Shown piece by piece: positions 49,182-56,910 of a DNA stretch of 64,000 nt. The notes below the pieces were generated by a model. The model was not told where the DNA came from, did not search any database, and saw only the letters and a program-made list of their open reading frames with translations. Origin of the DNA: an uncultured Faecalibacterium sp. (GTDB taxonomy: Bacteria > Bacillota > Clostridia > Oscillospirales > Ruminococcaceae); assembly GCA_934524985.1 (NCBI GenBank), contig CAKSYT010000010.1, positions 1-64,000 of the forward strand, read 5' to 3'. Made by a program: the position numbers and the translations under genes. Positions within the stretch are counted from its first letter, which is position 1. Each line of letters starts with the position of its first letter.

Positions 49182-50612
49182 TTGCCAAAGGAAAAATTTT
49201 TCGACCCCCGCAAGCCCTTCCAGTCCCAGCGGCCGGAGACTCACGAAGAGTGGCAGGCGCGCATGGGCGGCGAGGTGCTGGCGGTGGTGCGCAGCGGGCT
49301 GTATCTGGACTTCCGGTTTCTGGATATGGCACTCAGCGCCCTGACCCCCGCCCCGGACGAGCGCTGCCGGGTGTTGGCTACGGACGGGCAGACCCTGTAT
49401 TACCAGCCGCAGCGCCTGTTGCAGCTCTATCAGGAGAACCCGAAATATCTCAATCGGTTGTATCTGCACACCATATTCCACTGTGTATTCCGGCATTTGT
49501 GGCTGAAAGGCCGCCGCGAGCCGCAGCTGTGGAGCCTTGCGTGTGATATCGCGGTGGAAAACGTCATCGACAGCTTACAGCGCAAAAGCGTGATGCGTCC
49601 GCTGACCTATGTGCGGCAGAACGCCTACCGGCAGATCACCGCCGAGGAAAAGGTGGTGGCGGCAGCACCGGTGTACCGCTGGCTCACCCGGCAGACGCCC
49701 GGCGTGCTGCGGCAGCTGGAGCGGGAATTCGTCACCGATGACCACCGCCTGTGGCCGAAGGATGCCTCGGAGCAGCCCCAGCAGATGCCCACCCCTTTGC
49801 CGCAGAAAACGTGGCAGAAGATCGGGGAGCGGATGCAGACCGAGCTGGACCTGCGGGACAAGGAGGCGGGCGAGGGCACCGATGCCTTGAAGCAGCAGGT
49901 GAAAGCCGCCAACCGCAGCCGCCGCAGCTACAAGGATTTTCTGCGCCGGTTCTGCGTTCTGCGCGAGGAAGTGAAGCTGGACCCGGACGAGTTCGACCTG
50001 AACTTCTACACCTACGGCCTTTCGGTGTACGGCAATCTGCCCCTGATCGAGCCGCTGGAAAGCCGGGAGAGCAAAAAGATCGAGGAGCTGGCGCTGGTCA
50101 TCGACACCAGCTACTCCACCTCCGGCGAGCTGGTGCGCGCCTTTCTGGCCGAGACCTACACCCTGCTGAAAGGGCGGGAAAACTTTTTCCACCGCATGAA
50201 TCTGCACCTGATTCAGGCCGACAACGCCGTGCGGCAGGATATCCTCATCCGCAACGAGGATGAGCTCATCCACGCCATGAACCACTTTGAACTGCGGGGC
50301 GGCGGTGGAACGGACTTCCGCCCGGCCTTTGCGTATGTGGACCAGCTCTGCGCCGAAAAGAAGTTTTCGAATTTGCGCGGTCTGCTGTACTTCACCGACG
50401 GCATGGGCACCTACCCGGCGCGGCGTCCCGGCTACGATACCGCCTTCCTGTTTTTGGGGGAGCGGTTCGATGATGCCAACGTGCCGCCGTGGGCAATGAA
50501 GGTGGTACTGGACGAAGAAGAATTTACCGGTGCGGCAGCCCGCCCGGCCAGCGCCCTTGCGGACGCTCTGGCCGAGGAGGACGACCTGTACCGCGAACTG
50601 AACAACTCCTGA
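49182..50612 (+). CDS. VWA-like/degenerate metallopeptidase protein (DUF2201, COG3864 type)
   Basis: The 476-residue protein has an N-terminal domain of the DUF2201 metallopeptidase-like kind, but the usual HExxH is HTIFH at about 96-100, so the catalytic Glu is missing. A C-terminal VWA-like domain (from about 300) keeps the MIDAS: DTSYS near D308 and GGGTDF later. It should be the partner of the MoxR ATPase that follows. The start is TTG, seven bases after GAGAGGTGA; TTG at 49164 lies in the upstream stop region and lacks a site. Confidence 0.8.
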   Translation: MPKEKFFDPRKPFQSQRPETHEEWQARMGGEVLAVVRSGLYLDFRFLDMALSALTPAPDERCRVLATDGQTLYYQPQRLLQLYQENPKYLNRLYLHTIFHCVFRHLWLKGRREPQLWSLACDIAVENVIDSLQRKSVMRPLTYVRQNAYRQITAEEKVVAAAPVYRWLTRQTPGVLRQLEREFVTDDHRLWPKDASEQPQQMPTPLPQKTWQKIGERMQTELDLRDKEAGEGTDALKQQVKAANRSRRSYKDFLRRFCVLREEVKLDPDEFDLNFYTYGLSVYGNLPLIEPLESRESKKIEELALVIDTSYSTSGELVRAFLAETYTLLKGRENFFHRMNLHLIQADNAVRQDILIRNEDELIHAMNHFELRGGGGTDFRPAFAYVDQLCAEKKFSNLRGLLYFTDGMGTYPARRPGYDTAFLFLGERFDDANVPPWAMKVVLDEEEFTGAAARPASALADALAEEDDLYRELNNS

Positions 50613-50629
50613 CAAGAGGGGGAACTATT

Positions 50630-52168
50630 ATGAATATCAAACGTGCCAAGGAAGAGATCGAGCATACCGTAAAAGCCTACCTTGCCAAGGATGCGCTGGG
50701 CGAATACGCCATTCCCGCCATCCGGCAGCGCCCCATCCTGTTGATGGGCCCTCCGGGCATTGGCAAAACCCAGGTGATGGAGCAGGTGGCCCGGGAGTGC
50801 GGGGTGGCGCTGGTGGCCTACACCATCACCCACCACACCCGTCAGAGCGCCGTGGGTCTGCCCTTTATCCGGCAGCGCCACTACGGTGATAAGGACGTGT
50901 CGGTGACCGAGTACACCATGAGCGAGATCATCGCCAGCATCTACGCCAAAATGGAGGCCACCGGCCTTTCGGAGGGTATTCTGTTCATCGACGAGATCAA
51001 CTGCGTGTCCGAGACGCTGGCCCCCACCATGCTGCAATTTTTGCAGTGCAAGACCTTTGGCAATCAGGCTGTGCCTGCGGGCTGGGTCATCGTGGCGGCA
51101 GGCAACCCGCCGGAGTACAACAAATCCGTCCGGGATTTTGACATCGTGACCCTTGACCGCGTGCGCCGCATGGATATCGAGCCGGATCTGCCGGTGTGGA
51201 AGGACTATGCCCGCGCTGCCCATATCCACAGCGCCATCCTGAGCTATCTGGAACTGCATCCCCAGAACTTCTACCAGATCAATGCGGACGTGGACGGCAC
51301 CCAGTTCGTCACCGCCCGCGGCTGGGAGGACCTTTCCAACCTGCTGGACACCTACGAAGCACTGGGCTTGCAGGCAGATGAGGAGCTGATCCGGGAGTAC
51401 ATCCAGCACCCGAAGATCGCCGAGGACTTCTCGGCCTATCTGGATCTGTACTACAAGTACCGGGACGACTACGGCGTGGAGGAAATCCTTGCCGGGCAGG
51501 CAAAGCCCGCCGTGTTCGCACGGCTGCTGCAAGCCCCCTTTGACGAGCGGCTCAGCCTTGTCAGCCTGCTGCTGGCGGGGCTGGACACCCGCTTTACCGC
51601 CTCCTTGCAGGCAGATGCCGTGGCTGATGCCTGCTACGCCTTTTTGCGGGAGACCAAAAAGGCGCTGGCGACCCTGCCGGAGGATATCCCGGACGGCTCC
51701 GCAGAGCTGTTCAGCCAGCAGATCAAGGACTACGAGGCTGAGACCCAGCAAAAGCGCGATGCCGGGCTGCTGGGCAAGGCAGAGCTGACCAACCGCCTGC
51801 AGGTGCAGGCCGCGCTGCACCAGTGGGAAGGGGAGCTGCGCCGCGCCAACGCCGCCGGTACGCAGGAGGCCTTCGACCTGCTGCGCGGTCAGTTCCGTGC
51901 GCTGGCAGACCAGCGCGAAGCCACCCAAAAGACCGCCGCCGCTGCGCTGGAAGCCGCCTTTGACTTTATGGAGCAGGCCTTTGCGGAAAGTCAGGAGATG
52001 GTGGTGTTCGTCACCGAACTTACGGTGAACCCCGCCTCCCACCAGTTCCTCACCGAGAACGGCTGCGAGCGGTACTTCAAGTACAACAAGGACTTGCTGC
52101 TGGATCACCGCAAGGCCGCTTTGCAGCAAGAGCTTGCCGCCGAGCAGCGCCGCCACGGCGGGGTGTAA
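50630..52168 (+). CDS. MoxR-family AAA+ ATPase
   Basis: The 512-residue protein has an AAA+ module with Walker A GPPGIGKT at residues 40-47, Walker B GILFIDEI near 117-123, a sensor region VIVAAGNPPEYN and arginine-finger region DRVRRMDIEPD. The C-terminal half (about 300-512) is helical with coiled-coil tendency. MoxR ATPases act as chaperones with a VWA partner, here the gene just before. AAGAGGGGGA lies upstream. A longer in-frame reading from 50489 is rejected. Confidence 0.88.
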   Translation: MNIKRAKEEIEHTVKAYLAKDALGEYAIPAIRQRPILLMGPPGIGKTQVMEQVARECGVALVAYTITHHTRQSAVGLPFIRQRHYGDKDVSVTEYTMSEIIASIYAKMEATGLSEGILFIDEINCVSETLAPTMLQFLQCKTFGNQAVPAGWVIVAAGNPPEYNKSVRDFDIVTLDRVRRMDIEPDLPVWKDYARAAHIHSAILSYLELHPQNFYQINADVDGTQFVTARGWEDLSNLLDTYEALGLQADEELIREYIQHPKIAEDFSAYLDLYYKYRDDYGVEEILAGQAKPAVFARLLQAPFDERLSLVSLLLAGLDTRFTASLQADAVADACYAFLRETKKALATLPEDIPDGSAELFSQQIKDYEAETQQKRDAGLLGKAELTNRLQVQAALHQWEGELRRANAAGTQEAFDLLRGQFRALADQREATQKTAAAALEAAFDFMEQAFAESQEMVVFVTELTVNPASHQFLTENGCERYFKYNKDLLLDHRKAALQQELAAEQRRHGGV

Positions 52169-52177
52169 GGCGCGGAA

Positions 52178-52375
52178 AACGATTAAAAATGGCCTCCGCG
52201 TGCGCTTTGGCCATGTTTCAAGGAATTTGTTTTTTATCCGGGATTCTGAAAAGCCTGCGGAGCTTGTCGGGGCAAAGCCCCTCCATCTGCTAACCGCAGA
52301 CCGCTCTGCCGCTTAAAAGCCCCACTGGGGCTTTCATTGCTGCGCAAACGCGGGCTTTTCAGAATCCCTTTTTCA
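52178..52375 (-). repeat. Family A repeat, copy A7 (reverse orientation) with the ~95-bp loop insertion
   Basis: The end module comes first on the plus strand (ATGGCC at about 52191-52196, GGCCAT at 52208-52213), then the hairpin arms (52241-52256 and 52353-52368) split by sequence almost identical to the insert of copy A4, and then CCTTTTTCAC. The copy follows the MoxR gene in terminator orientation. Confidence 0.78.
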
Positions 52376-52424
52376 CAAGTGGGGACGCAAAGGAAAACGA
52401 CAGGATTCGTGGAAAGTGCCTGCT

Positions 52425-52556
52425 TACCGTTGCGGCTCTCTCCCGTGAAAAAGGTACACCGGAGCGTCCGCAGACGCTCCGGTGTACCAAAGCTATAAAA
52501 GTGATTTCCGCTGAATATGGCCAGAGCGCAGCGGAGGCCATTCTGAATCGTTTCTA
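52425..52556 (+). repeat. Family A repeat, copy A6
   Basis: Flank TCTCCCGTGAAAAAGG, hairpin of about 17 bp (about 52456-52490, loop core TCCGCAGA), then TTCCGCTG and arms ATGGCC / GGCCAT (about 52517-52542). Read on the minus strand it follows the IscU gene and its terminator. Copies A7 and A6 face each other and fill the gap between convergent genes. Confidence 0.8.
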
Positions 52557-52560
52557 AGCA

Positions 52561-52599
52561 AAAAAGAGGACACCGCACGAAGCGGTGTCCTCTTTTTTG
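52561..52599 (-). terminator. Terminator of the iscS-iscU operon
   Basis: GAGGACACCGC pairs with GCGGTGTCCTC, flanked by AAAAAA and TTTTTT; probably works on both strands. Confidence 0.87.
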
Positions 52600-52617
52600 C
52601 TTAGGATACTGTCAGGA

Positions 52618-53061
52618 TCAGTGGCCGCAGCTTTCGCAGTGCTCGCAGTCCTCTTCCAGCTTGCCCACGATGGGTTCCGGATCGATGCCCTGACGGCGGT
52701 AGTAGTCGGACAGAGCAGCCTTGACGGCCTGCTCGGCCAGAACAGAGCAGTGCACCTTGACCGGGGGCAGACCCTCCAGAGCCTCTACAACGGCCTTGTT
52801 GGTCAGCTTCAGCGCCTCGTCCACGGTCTTGCCCTTGATCAGGTCGGTGGCCATGCTGCTGGTGGCAATGGCTGCGCCGCAGCCAAAGGTGAGGAACTTG
52901 ACGTCCACGATCACATTGTTCTCGATCTTCAGGTACATGCGCATGATGTCGCCGCACTTGGGATTGCCCACTTCACCCACGCCGTTTGCGTCGGGCAGCT
53001 CACCTACGTTGTGCGGATTTGCGAAATGCTCCATGACCTTGGCACTATACATACTTGCCAT
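52618..53061 (-). CDS. iscU: Fe-S cluster scaffold protein IscU/NifU-like
   Basis: The 147-residue protein matches IscU: GNPKCGDIM, TFGCGAAIATSSM and PPVKVHCSVLAEQA supply the three cluster cysteines. A cysteine-rich tail (EDCEHCESCGH) is added at the C-terminus. It receives sulfur from the desulfurase encoded just upstream and passes Fe-S clusters on. The ATG at 53061 lies two bases from the IscS stop. A second ATG nine bases on is also possible. Confidence 0.92.
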   Translation of the reverse strand: MASMYSAKVMEHFANPHNVGELPDANGVGEVGNPKCGDIMRMYLKIENNVIVDVKFLTFGCGAAIATSSMATDLIKGKTVDEALKLTNKAVVEALEGLPPVKVHCSVLAEQAVKAALSDYYRRQGIDPEPIVGKLEEDCEHCESCGH

Positions 53062-53063
53062 AA

Positions 53064-54281
53064 TTACTGCTCTCCCTTCAGGCTGAACTGGCGGGCCTTG
53101 TTCTGACCCTGCAGCCACATACAACTCATAGCGCGGCGGCGGGGGATGACCTCCTCCAGCACGTCACACAGATATTTTGCTTCTTCCATGGTGTTCTGCG
53201 GGCCAAAGGTGAACCGCATGGAACCGTGGCCGATCTCTTCCGGCAGGCCGATGCTCAGCAGCACATGGCTGGGGTCCAGACTGTCGGAGTTGCAGGCAGA
53301 GCCGGTAGAGGCGCAGATGCCGTGCATATCCAGATCCAGCAGGATGGTCTCGCCCTCCAGACCCGGGAAGCTGATGTTCACGTTGCCGGGCAGACGGGGT
53401 GCGCGGCCGCCGTTCAGGCGTGCTTCCGGGATGTTCTTCAGGATGCGGTCGATGACGTAATCCCGCAGTTCCTGCTCGTGTGCCATGCGCTCTTCCAGAT
53501 GCGTGGTAGCCATTTCCAGTGCCTTGCCCATACCGGCAATACCGGCCACGTTCTCAGTACCGGCGCGGTGGCGGGCTTCCTGACTGCCGCCGTCGATCAG
53601 GTTCTGGGGCCATACGCCCTTGCGGCAGTACAGCACGCCAATGCCCTTGGGGCCGTTGAACTTGTGGGCGCTCATGGACAGCATATCCACGCCCAGCTCC
53701 TTCACGTCCACAGGGATGGCACCCACAGCCTGCACGGCATCGGTGTGCATCCACACGCCGTGCTTGTGGGCGATCTCGGCGATCTCCTTGATGGGCTGGA
53801 TGGTGCCGATCTCGTTGTTGGCCATCATGATGCTGACCAGTGCGGTATCGGGACGGATGGCAGCCTCCACGTCCTCGGGGCGAATGTAGCCCTCGGAGGT
53901 GGGGCGGATATAGGTGACCTCAAAGCCCATGCGCTCCAGCGCAGCCATGCTGTGCATGATGGCGTGGTGCTCGAAAGCACTGGTGATGAGGTGCTTTTTA
54001 TTCTGGCGTGCCTTGGTAAAGGCGGTGCCCTTCACCGCCCAGTTGTCGGCCTCGGAGCCGCAGCCGGTGAAGAAGATCTCGGCGGGGGTGGCGTTGATGG
54101 CCTTTGCCACCTGTGCGCGGCCGGTATCCACAAATTCCTTTGCCTCATAGCCGATGCTGTAATGGCTGCTGGGGTTGCCGCAGGCACCGCTGAGCGCCTG
54201 CACCATTACCTTCAGCACCTCCGGTGCACAGGCTGTGGTGGCAGCATTATCTACATAAACCACTTTTTCTGTGTTTTCCAT
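53064..54281 (-). CDS. iscS: Cysteine desulfurase, IscS/NifS family
   Basis: The 405-residue PLP enzyme turns cysteine into alanine and carries the sulfur on its active cysteine in STGSACNSDSLDPSHVL. The PLP lysine lies in SMSAHKFNGPKG; NAATTACAPEV and HTDAVQAVG are further marks. It is the first gene of a two-gene ISC-like operon; hscBA and ferredoxin genes are absent, as is common in Firmicutes. The second Rrf2 regulator lies 1.1 kb away. Confidence 0.93.
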   Translation of the reverse strand: MENTEKVVYVDNAATTACAPEVLKVMVQALSGACGNPSSHYSIGYEAKEFVDTGRAQVAKAINATPAEIFFTGCGSEADNWAVKGTAFTKARQNKKHLITSAFEHHAIMHSMAALERMGFEVTYIRPTSEGYIRPEDVEAAIRPDTALVSIMMANNEIGTIQPIKEIAEIAHKHGVWMHTDAVQAVGAIPVDVKELGVDMLSMSAHKFNGPKGIGVLYCRKGVWPQNLIDGGSQEARHRAGTENVAGIAGMGKALEMATTHLEERMAHEQELRDYVIDRILKNIPEARLNGGRAPRLPGNVNISFPGLEGETILLDLDMHGICASTGSACNSDSLDPSHVLLSIGLPEEIGHGSMRFTFGPQNTMEEAKYLCDVLEEVIPRRRAMSCMWLQGQNKARQFSLKGEQ

Positions 54282-54456
54282 AAGAATGACCCTTTCTCAT
54301 TGAATGCGTGTGCCACAGGGCGGCACCCCCGCACGCACGCGCGGAATCCTTTCAACGGATAAGTTATACCATATCATTCCCTAGTATGTCAATAGGAATA
54401 CTGGAACTTCCCGGTTCAAAAGCGGTTTTCCGCGCCCGCAAAGCCGGGAAAAACCA

Positions 54457-54888
54457 TTATTTGCCTTTTCCGGTCAGCTTGCCCAGCGCCACCTTCCACT
54501 TGGGGTAGCCCCAGCGCTTATCCTCGGTAAAGTCGTCTGCCAGCTTCCACGGGAACACCCCGCCGTCAAAATACAGGTTACCGGCTTCGTCCACCCGGTC
54601 CAGCTTTTTGGGCAGATAGCTCTCGTCGTAGTAGCTCTTGCGGCGGTCCGGCAGTACCCAGTGCAGGGTGCCGTCCTCATCCATACCGGACGCCCACACG
54701 CCGAACACAAAGGTGGCAGCCTCGCCGTAGCAGTGCTGCTCAAAGCGGATAGCGCCATCGTAGTAGAACTTGATGACCTCCAGCGTGCCGGATTCCTTTT
54801 TGCCGTCCCGACCTAAAGTAGGGCGGTAATCCTGCTGGTAACGGCAGCCGCAGTGGCTGCCCGCGAACTCTTTTGCATGGAACGACAT
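54457..54888 (-). CDS. Conserved hypothetical soluble protein
   Basis: The 143-residue protein is not recognised. It is charged, rich in Tyr and Trp, with CGC near residue 13, and segments VIKFYYDGAIRFEQHCYGEAATFVFGVWASG and KSYYDESYLPKKLDRVDEAGNLYF. No signal peptide or membrane helix is seen. AAGGAAA precedes the ATG by nine bases, and codon use is like its neighbours, so it is likely a real gene. Confidence 0.6.
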   Translation of the reverse strand: MSFHAKEFAGSHCGCRYQQDYRPTLGRDGKKESGTLEVIKFYYDGAIRFEQHCYGEAATFVFGVWASGMDEDGTLHWVLPDRRKSYYDESYLPKKLDRVDEAGNLYFDGGVFPWKLADDFTEDKRWGYPKWKVALGKLTGKGK

Positions 54889-54942
54889 GGCATGGTTTCC
54901 TTTCTGTTGTGGTTTTGCGCTTCCTTAATAAAGTATATAACC

Positions 54943-55266
54943 TTAAAAATGCCCCTCAAAATCGCCCTCGATCTCGTAGGGCCAGCTTAAAATGCCGCCC
55001 AAGTCCCGCAGGTCGGTGTAGCCAAGGCTTTCCAGCTTCTGCACGGCATCGGCACTGCGGCGTCCGGTGCGGCAGTACACCAGCCACAGGGCGTTTTTGT
55101 CCGGCAGCACCTCGGCGGCGCGGTCGATGACCTGCCCCAGCGGCAGCAGCTTTGCCCCGGGGATGTGCCCCACGGCGTATTCGTCCGGCTCGCGCACATC
55201 CACGGCCACGGCCTTGCCGGAATCCAGCAGACGGATGGCGTCTGCGGCGGTGATCTTTTCTGTCAT
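54943..55266 (-). CDS. Single-domain rhodanese-like protein
   Basis: The 107-residue protein is one rhodanese domain with AVDVREPDEYAVGHIPGAKLLPLGQV and the active loop VYCRTGRRS, whose cysteine carries sulfane sulfur. It probably handles persulfide sulfur in the cytosol. It lies beside the Rrf2 regulator gene, divergent from it, and near iscS. GAGGAG is seven bases upstream. Confidence 0.88.
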   Translation of the reverse strand: MTEKITAADAIRLLDSGKAVAVDVREPDEYAVGHIPGAKLLPLGQVIDRAAEVLPDKNALWLVYCRTGRRSADAVQKLESLGYTDLRDLGGILSWPYEIEGDFEGHF

Positions 55267-55343
55267 ACTCTCACTCCTCAAAGATAGGTTCTGTTCCATC
55301 CTATGATAACAGACCTTTTTTGTTTGCACAAGAGGTTTCTCCT

Positions 55344-55371
55344 TTGCAAAATCCGAGTAACGTGCTATACT
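55344..55371 (+). promoter_or_regulatory. Promoter of the second Rrf2 regulator gene
   Basis: TTGCAA (55344-55349) and TATACT (55366-55371), spacing 16. Confidence 0.65.
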
Positions 55372-55398
55372 ATAAACTGCAACAAGGAGAGGACGACC

Positions 55399-55869
55399 AT
55401 GAAATTTTCCACCAAGAGCCGCTACGCCCTGCGCCTGATGGCGGAGCTGGCGCGCTATGCGCCGGGCACGACTGTCAGCCTGAAGGAGATCAGCGAGCGG
55501 CAGAACCTGAGCCTGAAATATCTGGAGCAGATCGTCACCCCGCTGGCGCGGGTGGGGCTGGTCAAGAGCGAGCGTGGCAGTCAGGGCGGCTACCGCCTGA
55601 CGAAAGACCCCGCCGACTACACCGCCGGCGAGATCCTGCGCGCCATCGAGGGCAGCGTAGCGCCCATTCCATGCCTTGGCAGCGTGACCAACGAGTGCCC
55701 CATGTCCGAGCAGTGCTTCACCCTGCCGTTCTGGGCGGGGCTGGACGAGGTGATCAACCAGTACATCGACAGCGTTACGCTGGAACAGCTGGCAAGCCAG
55801 CTGCCCGCGCCGGATTCTGACGCGCAGGAGAACTGCTGCAGCTGCGGCGGCACGAAAAATGAGAAATAA
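55399..55869 (+). CDS. Rrf2-family regulator, possible IscR-type Fe-S sensor
   Basis: The 156-residue protein shares the winged helix of the family (STKSRYALRLMAELA... GSQGGYRLTKD) and has cysteines at exactly the same positions as the regulator at 21345: C92, C100 and C106. A further CCSCGG lies near the C-terminus. Close to iscS-iscU and a rhodanese gene, it is the better candidate for an IscR-type sensor of cluster status. AAGGAGA lies upstream. Confidence 0.88.
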   Translation: MKFSTKSRYALRLMAELARYAPGTTVSLKEISERQNLSLKYLEQIVTPLARVGLVKSERGSQGGYRLTKDPADYTAGEILRAIEGSVAPIPCLGSVTNECPMSEQCFTLPFWAGLDEVINQYIDSVTLEQLASQLPAPDSDAQENCCSCGGTKNEK

Positions 55870-55882
55870 GTGAAAATAAGGC

Positions 55883-55911
55883 TTGACATTCCCCTTTGCA
55901 TCGGCTATAAT
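55883..55911 (+). promoter_or_regulatory. Promoter of tRNA-Trp
   Basis: TTGACA (55883-55888) and TATAAT (55906-55911), spacing 17. Confidence 0.82.
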
Positions 55912-55936
55912 AATCAAGCATTCAGCGAATGTATAT

Positions 55937-56012
55937 AGGGGTATAGCTCAGCTGGTAGAGCAGCGGTCTCCAAAACCGCGTGCCGTGAGTTCGAAACTTA
56001 CTACCCCTGCCA
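55937..56012 (+). tRNA. tRNA-Trp (anticodon CCA)
   Basis: Acceptor AGGGGTA with TACCCCT, D-loop AGCTGGTAGAG, anticodon loop CTCCAAA and T-arm GTTCGAA are present; the 3' CCA is encoded. Confidence 0.96.
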
Positions 56013-56051
56013 TGACGCACAGGTTCTTCGGAACTTGTGCGTTTTGTTTTT

Positions 56052-56268
56052 TGAACCCTCTCAGGCGCTCCCGCGCCAGCTCCCCCGAAGGGGGAGCCAA
56101 GCCGTTGCGTTTGTTGCTGAAGTGTTAGGAGCAATGAGAAACCTGTATCGCCACCTCAAAAAGCTCCCCCTTTCGGGGGAGCTGGCGCGCCGTCAGGCGT
56201 GACTGAGAGGGTTAAGGCTCCCTCCCAGAGGGAGCTGGCAAAACCGTCAGGTTTTGACTGAGGGAGTT
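56052..56268. repeat. Family B MITE-like repeat, copy B3 with an additional end module
   Basis: One full unit (about 56052-56212) has ends AACCCTCTCAGG...CCAGCTCCCCC with GGGGGAGCC, and GGGGGAGCTGG...GACTGAGAGGGTT. A second right-end module (56213-56268: GGCTCCCTCCCAGAGGGAGC... GGTTTTGACTGAGGGAGTT) is almost the same as the right end of copy B1. Nothing else is seen in this gap. Confidence 0.75.
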
Positions 56269-56271
56269 CGT

Positions 56272-56395
56272 TCCAAACCCCTCTCGTGAAAATGCGTTTG
56301 GAGCGCTCCGCAGAGCGCGACAAACGCGAAATTAAAAATATTCTTTCCGCTGATTATGGCTAGAGCGAAGCGGAAGCCATTTAAAATCGTCTCAG
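56272..56395 (+). repeat. Family A repeat, copy A8
   Basis: Flank CCCCTCTCGTGAAAATG, hairpin GCGTTTGGAGCGCT...AGCGCGACAAACGC, then TTTCCGCTG and arms ATGGCT (about 56356-56361) / AGCCAT (about 56375-56380). This arm pair differs from the other copies on both sides, keeping the pairing. Confidence 0.8.
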
Positions 56396-56457
56396 CGCCC
56401 CAAACAGCCCACCTTTACCCGCTTTTGCAAAAAATTGCATTTTCCGCAAATTTGTGC

Positions 56458-56486
56458 TTGACAACAGACCGACTTTCCGATATAAT
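56458..56486 (+). promoter_or_regulatory. Promoter of the tRNA-Asp/tRNA-Thr unit
   Basis: TTGACA (56458-56463) and TATAAT (56481-56486), spacing 17. Confidence 0.85.
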
Positions 56487-56532
56487 AGAGCACGTTCCCG
56501 CGGTAAGATGCCGCACGAACTTGAGCGATCAT

Positions 56533-56609
56533 GGCCCGGTAGCTCAGTTGGTTAGAGCACCAGCCTGTCACGCTGGGGGTCGTCGGTTCGAGCCCGATCC
56601 GGGTCGCCA
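56533..56609 (+). tRNA. tRNA-Asp (anticodon GTC)
   Basis: Acceptor GGCCCGG with CCGGGTC, D-loop AGTTGGTTAGAG, anticodon stem CAGCC...GCTGG with loop containing GTC, T-arm GTTCGAG; CCA encoded. Confidence 0.96.
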
Positions 56610-56612
56610 TTT

Positions 56613-56688
<76 letters not shown>

Positions 56689-56693
56689 AAGGC

Positions 56694-56731
56694 AAACACC
56701 TCGAAGTCTTAGGACTTCGGGGTGTTTTTTT
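56694..56731 (+). terminator. Terminator of the tRNA-Asp/tRNA-Thr unit
   Basis: CGAAGTC (56702-56708) pairs with GACTTCG (56713-56719), extended by AAACACC/GGTGTTT around one mismatch, followed by TTTT. Confidence 0.85.
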
Positions 56732-56818
56732 GCGCTTTTTTAGGGCAGGGGAGCTGTTGCATCCTACTGCTTGTGGAAACCGCCCAAAATAGAACGACTT
56801 TTTCTCTTGGTATGTCAA

Positions 56819-56847
56819 TTGAAGCTGCCTCCGAATTGTTATATAAT
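56819..56847 (+). promoter_or_regulatory. Promoter of the alcohol dehydrogenase gene
   Basis: TTGAAG (56819-56824) and TATAAT (56842-56847), spacing 17. Confidence 0.75.
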
Positions 56848-56910
56848 TAACATAATGATAAATATGGCACAGCGCTGCGTGTGCCGTGATAATTTTGGAG
56901 GTTTTGTATT

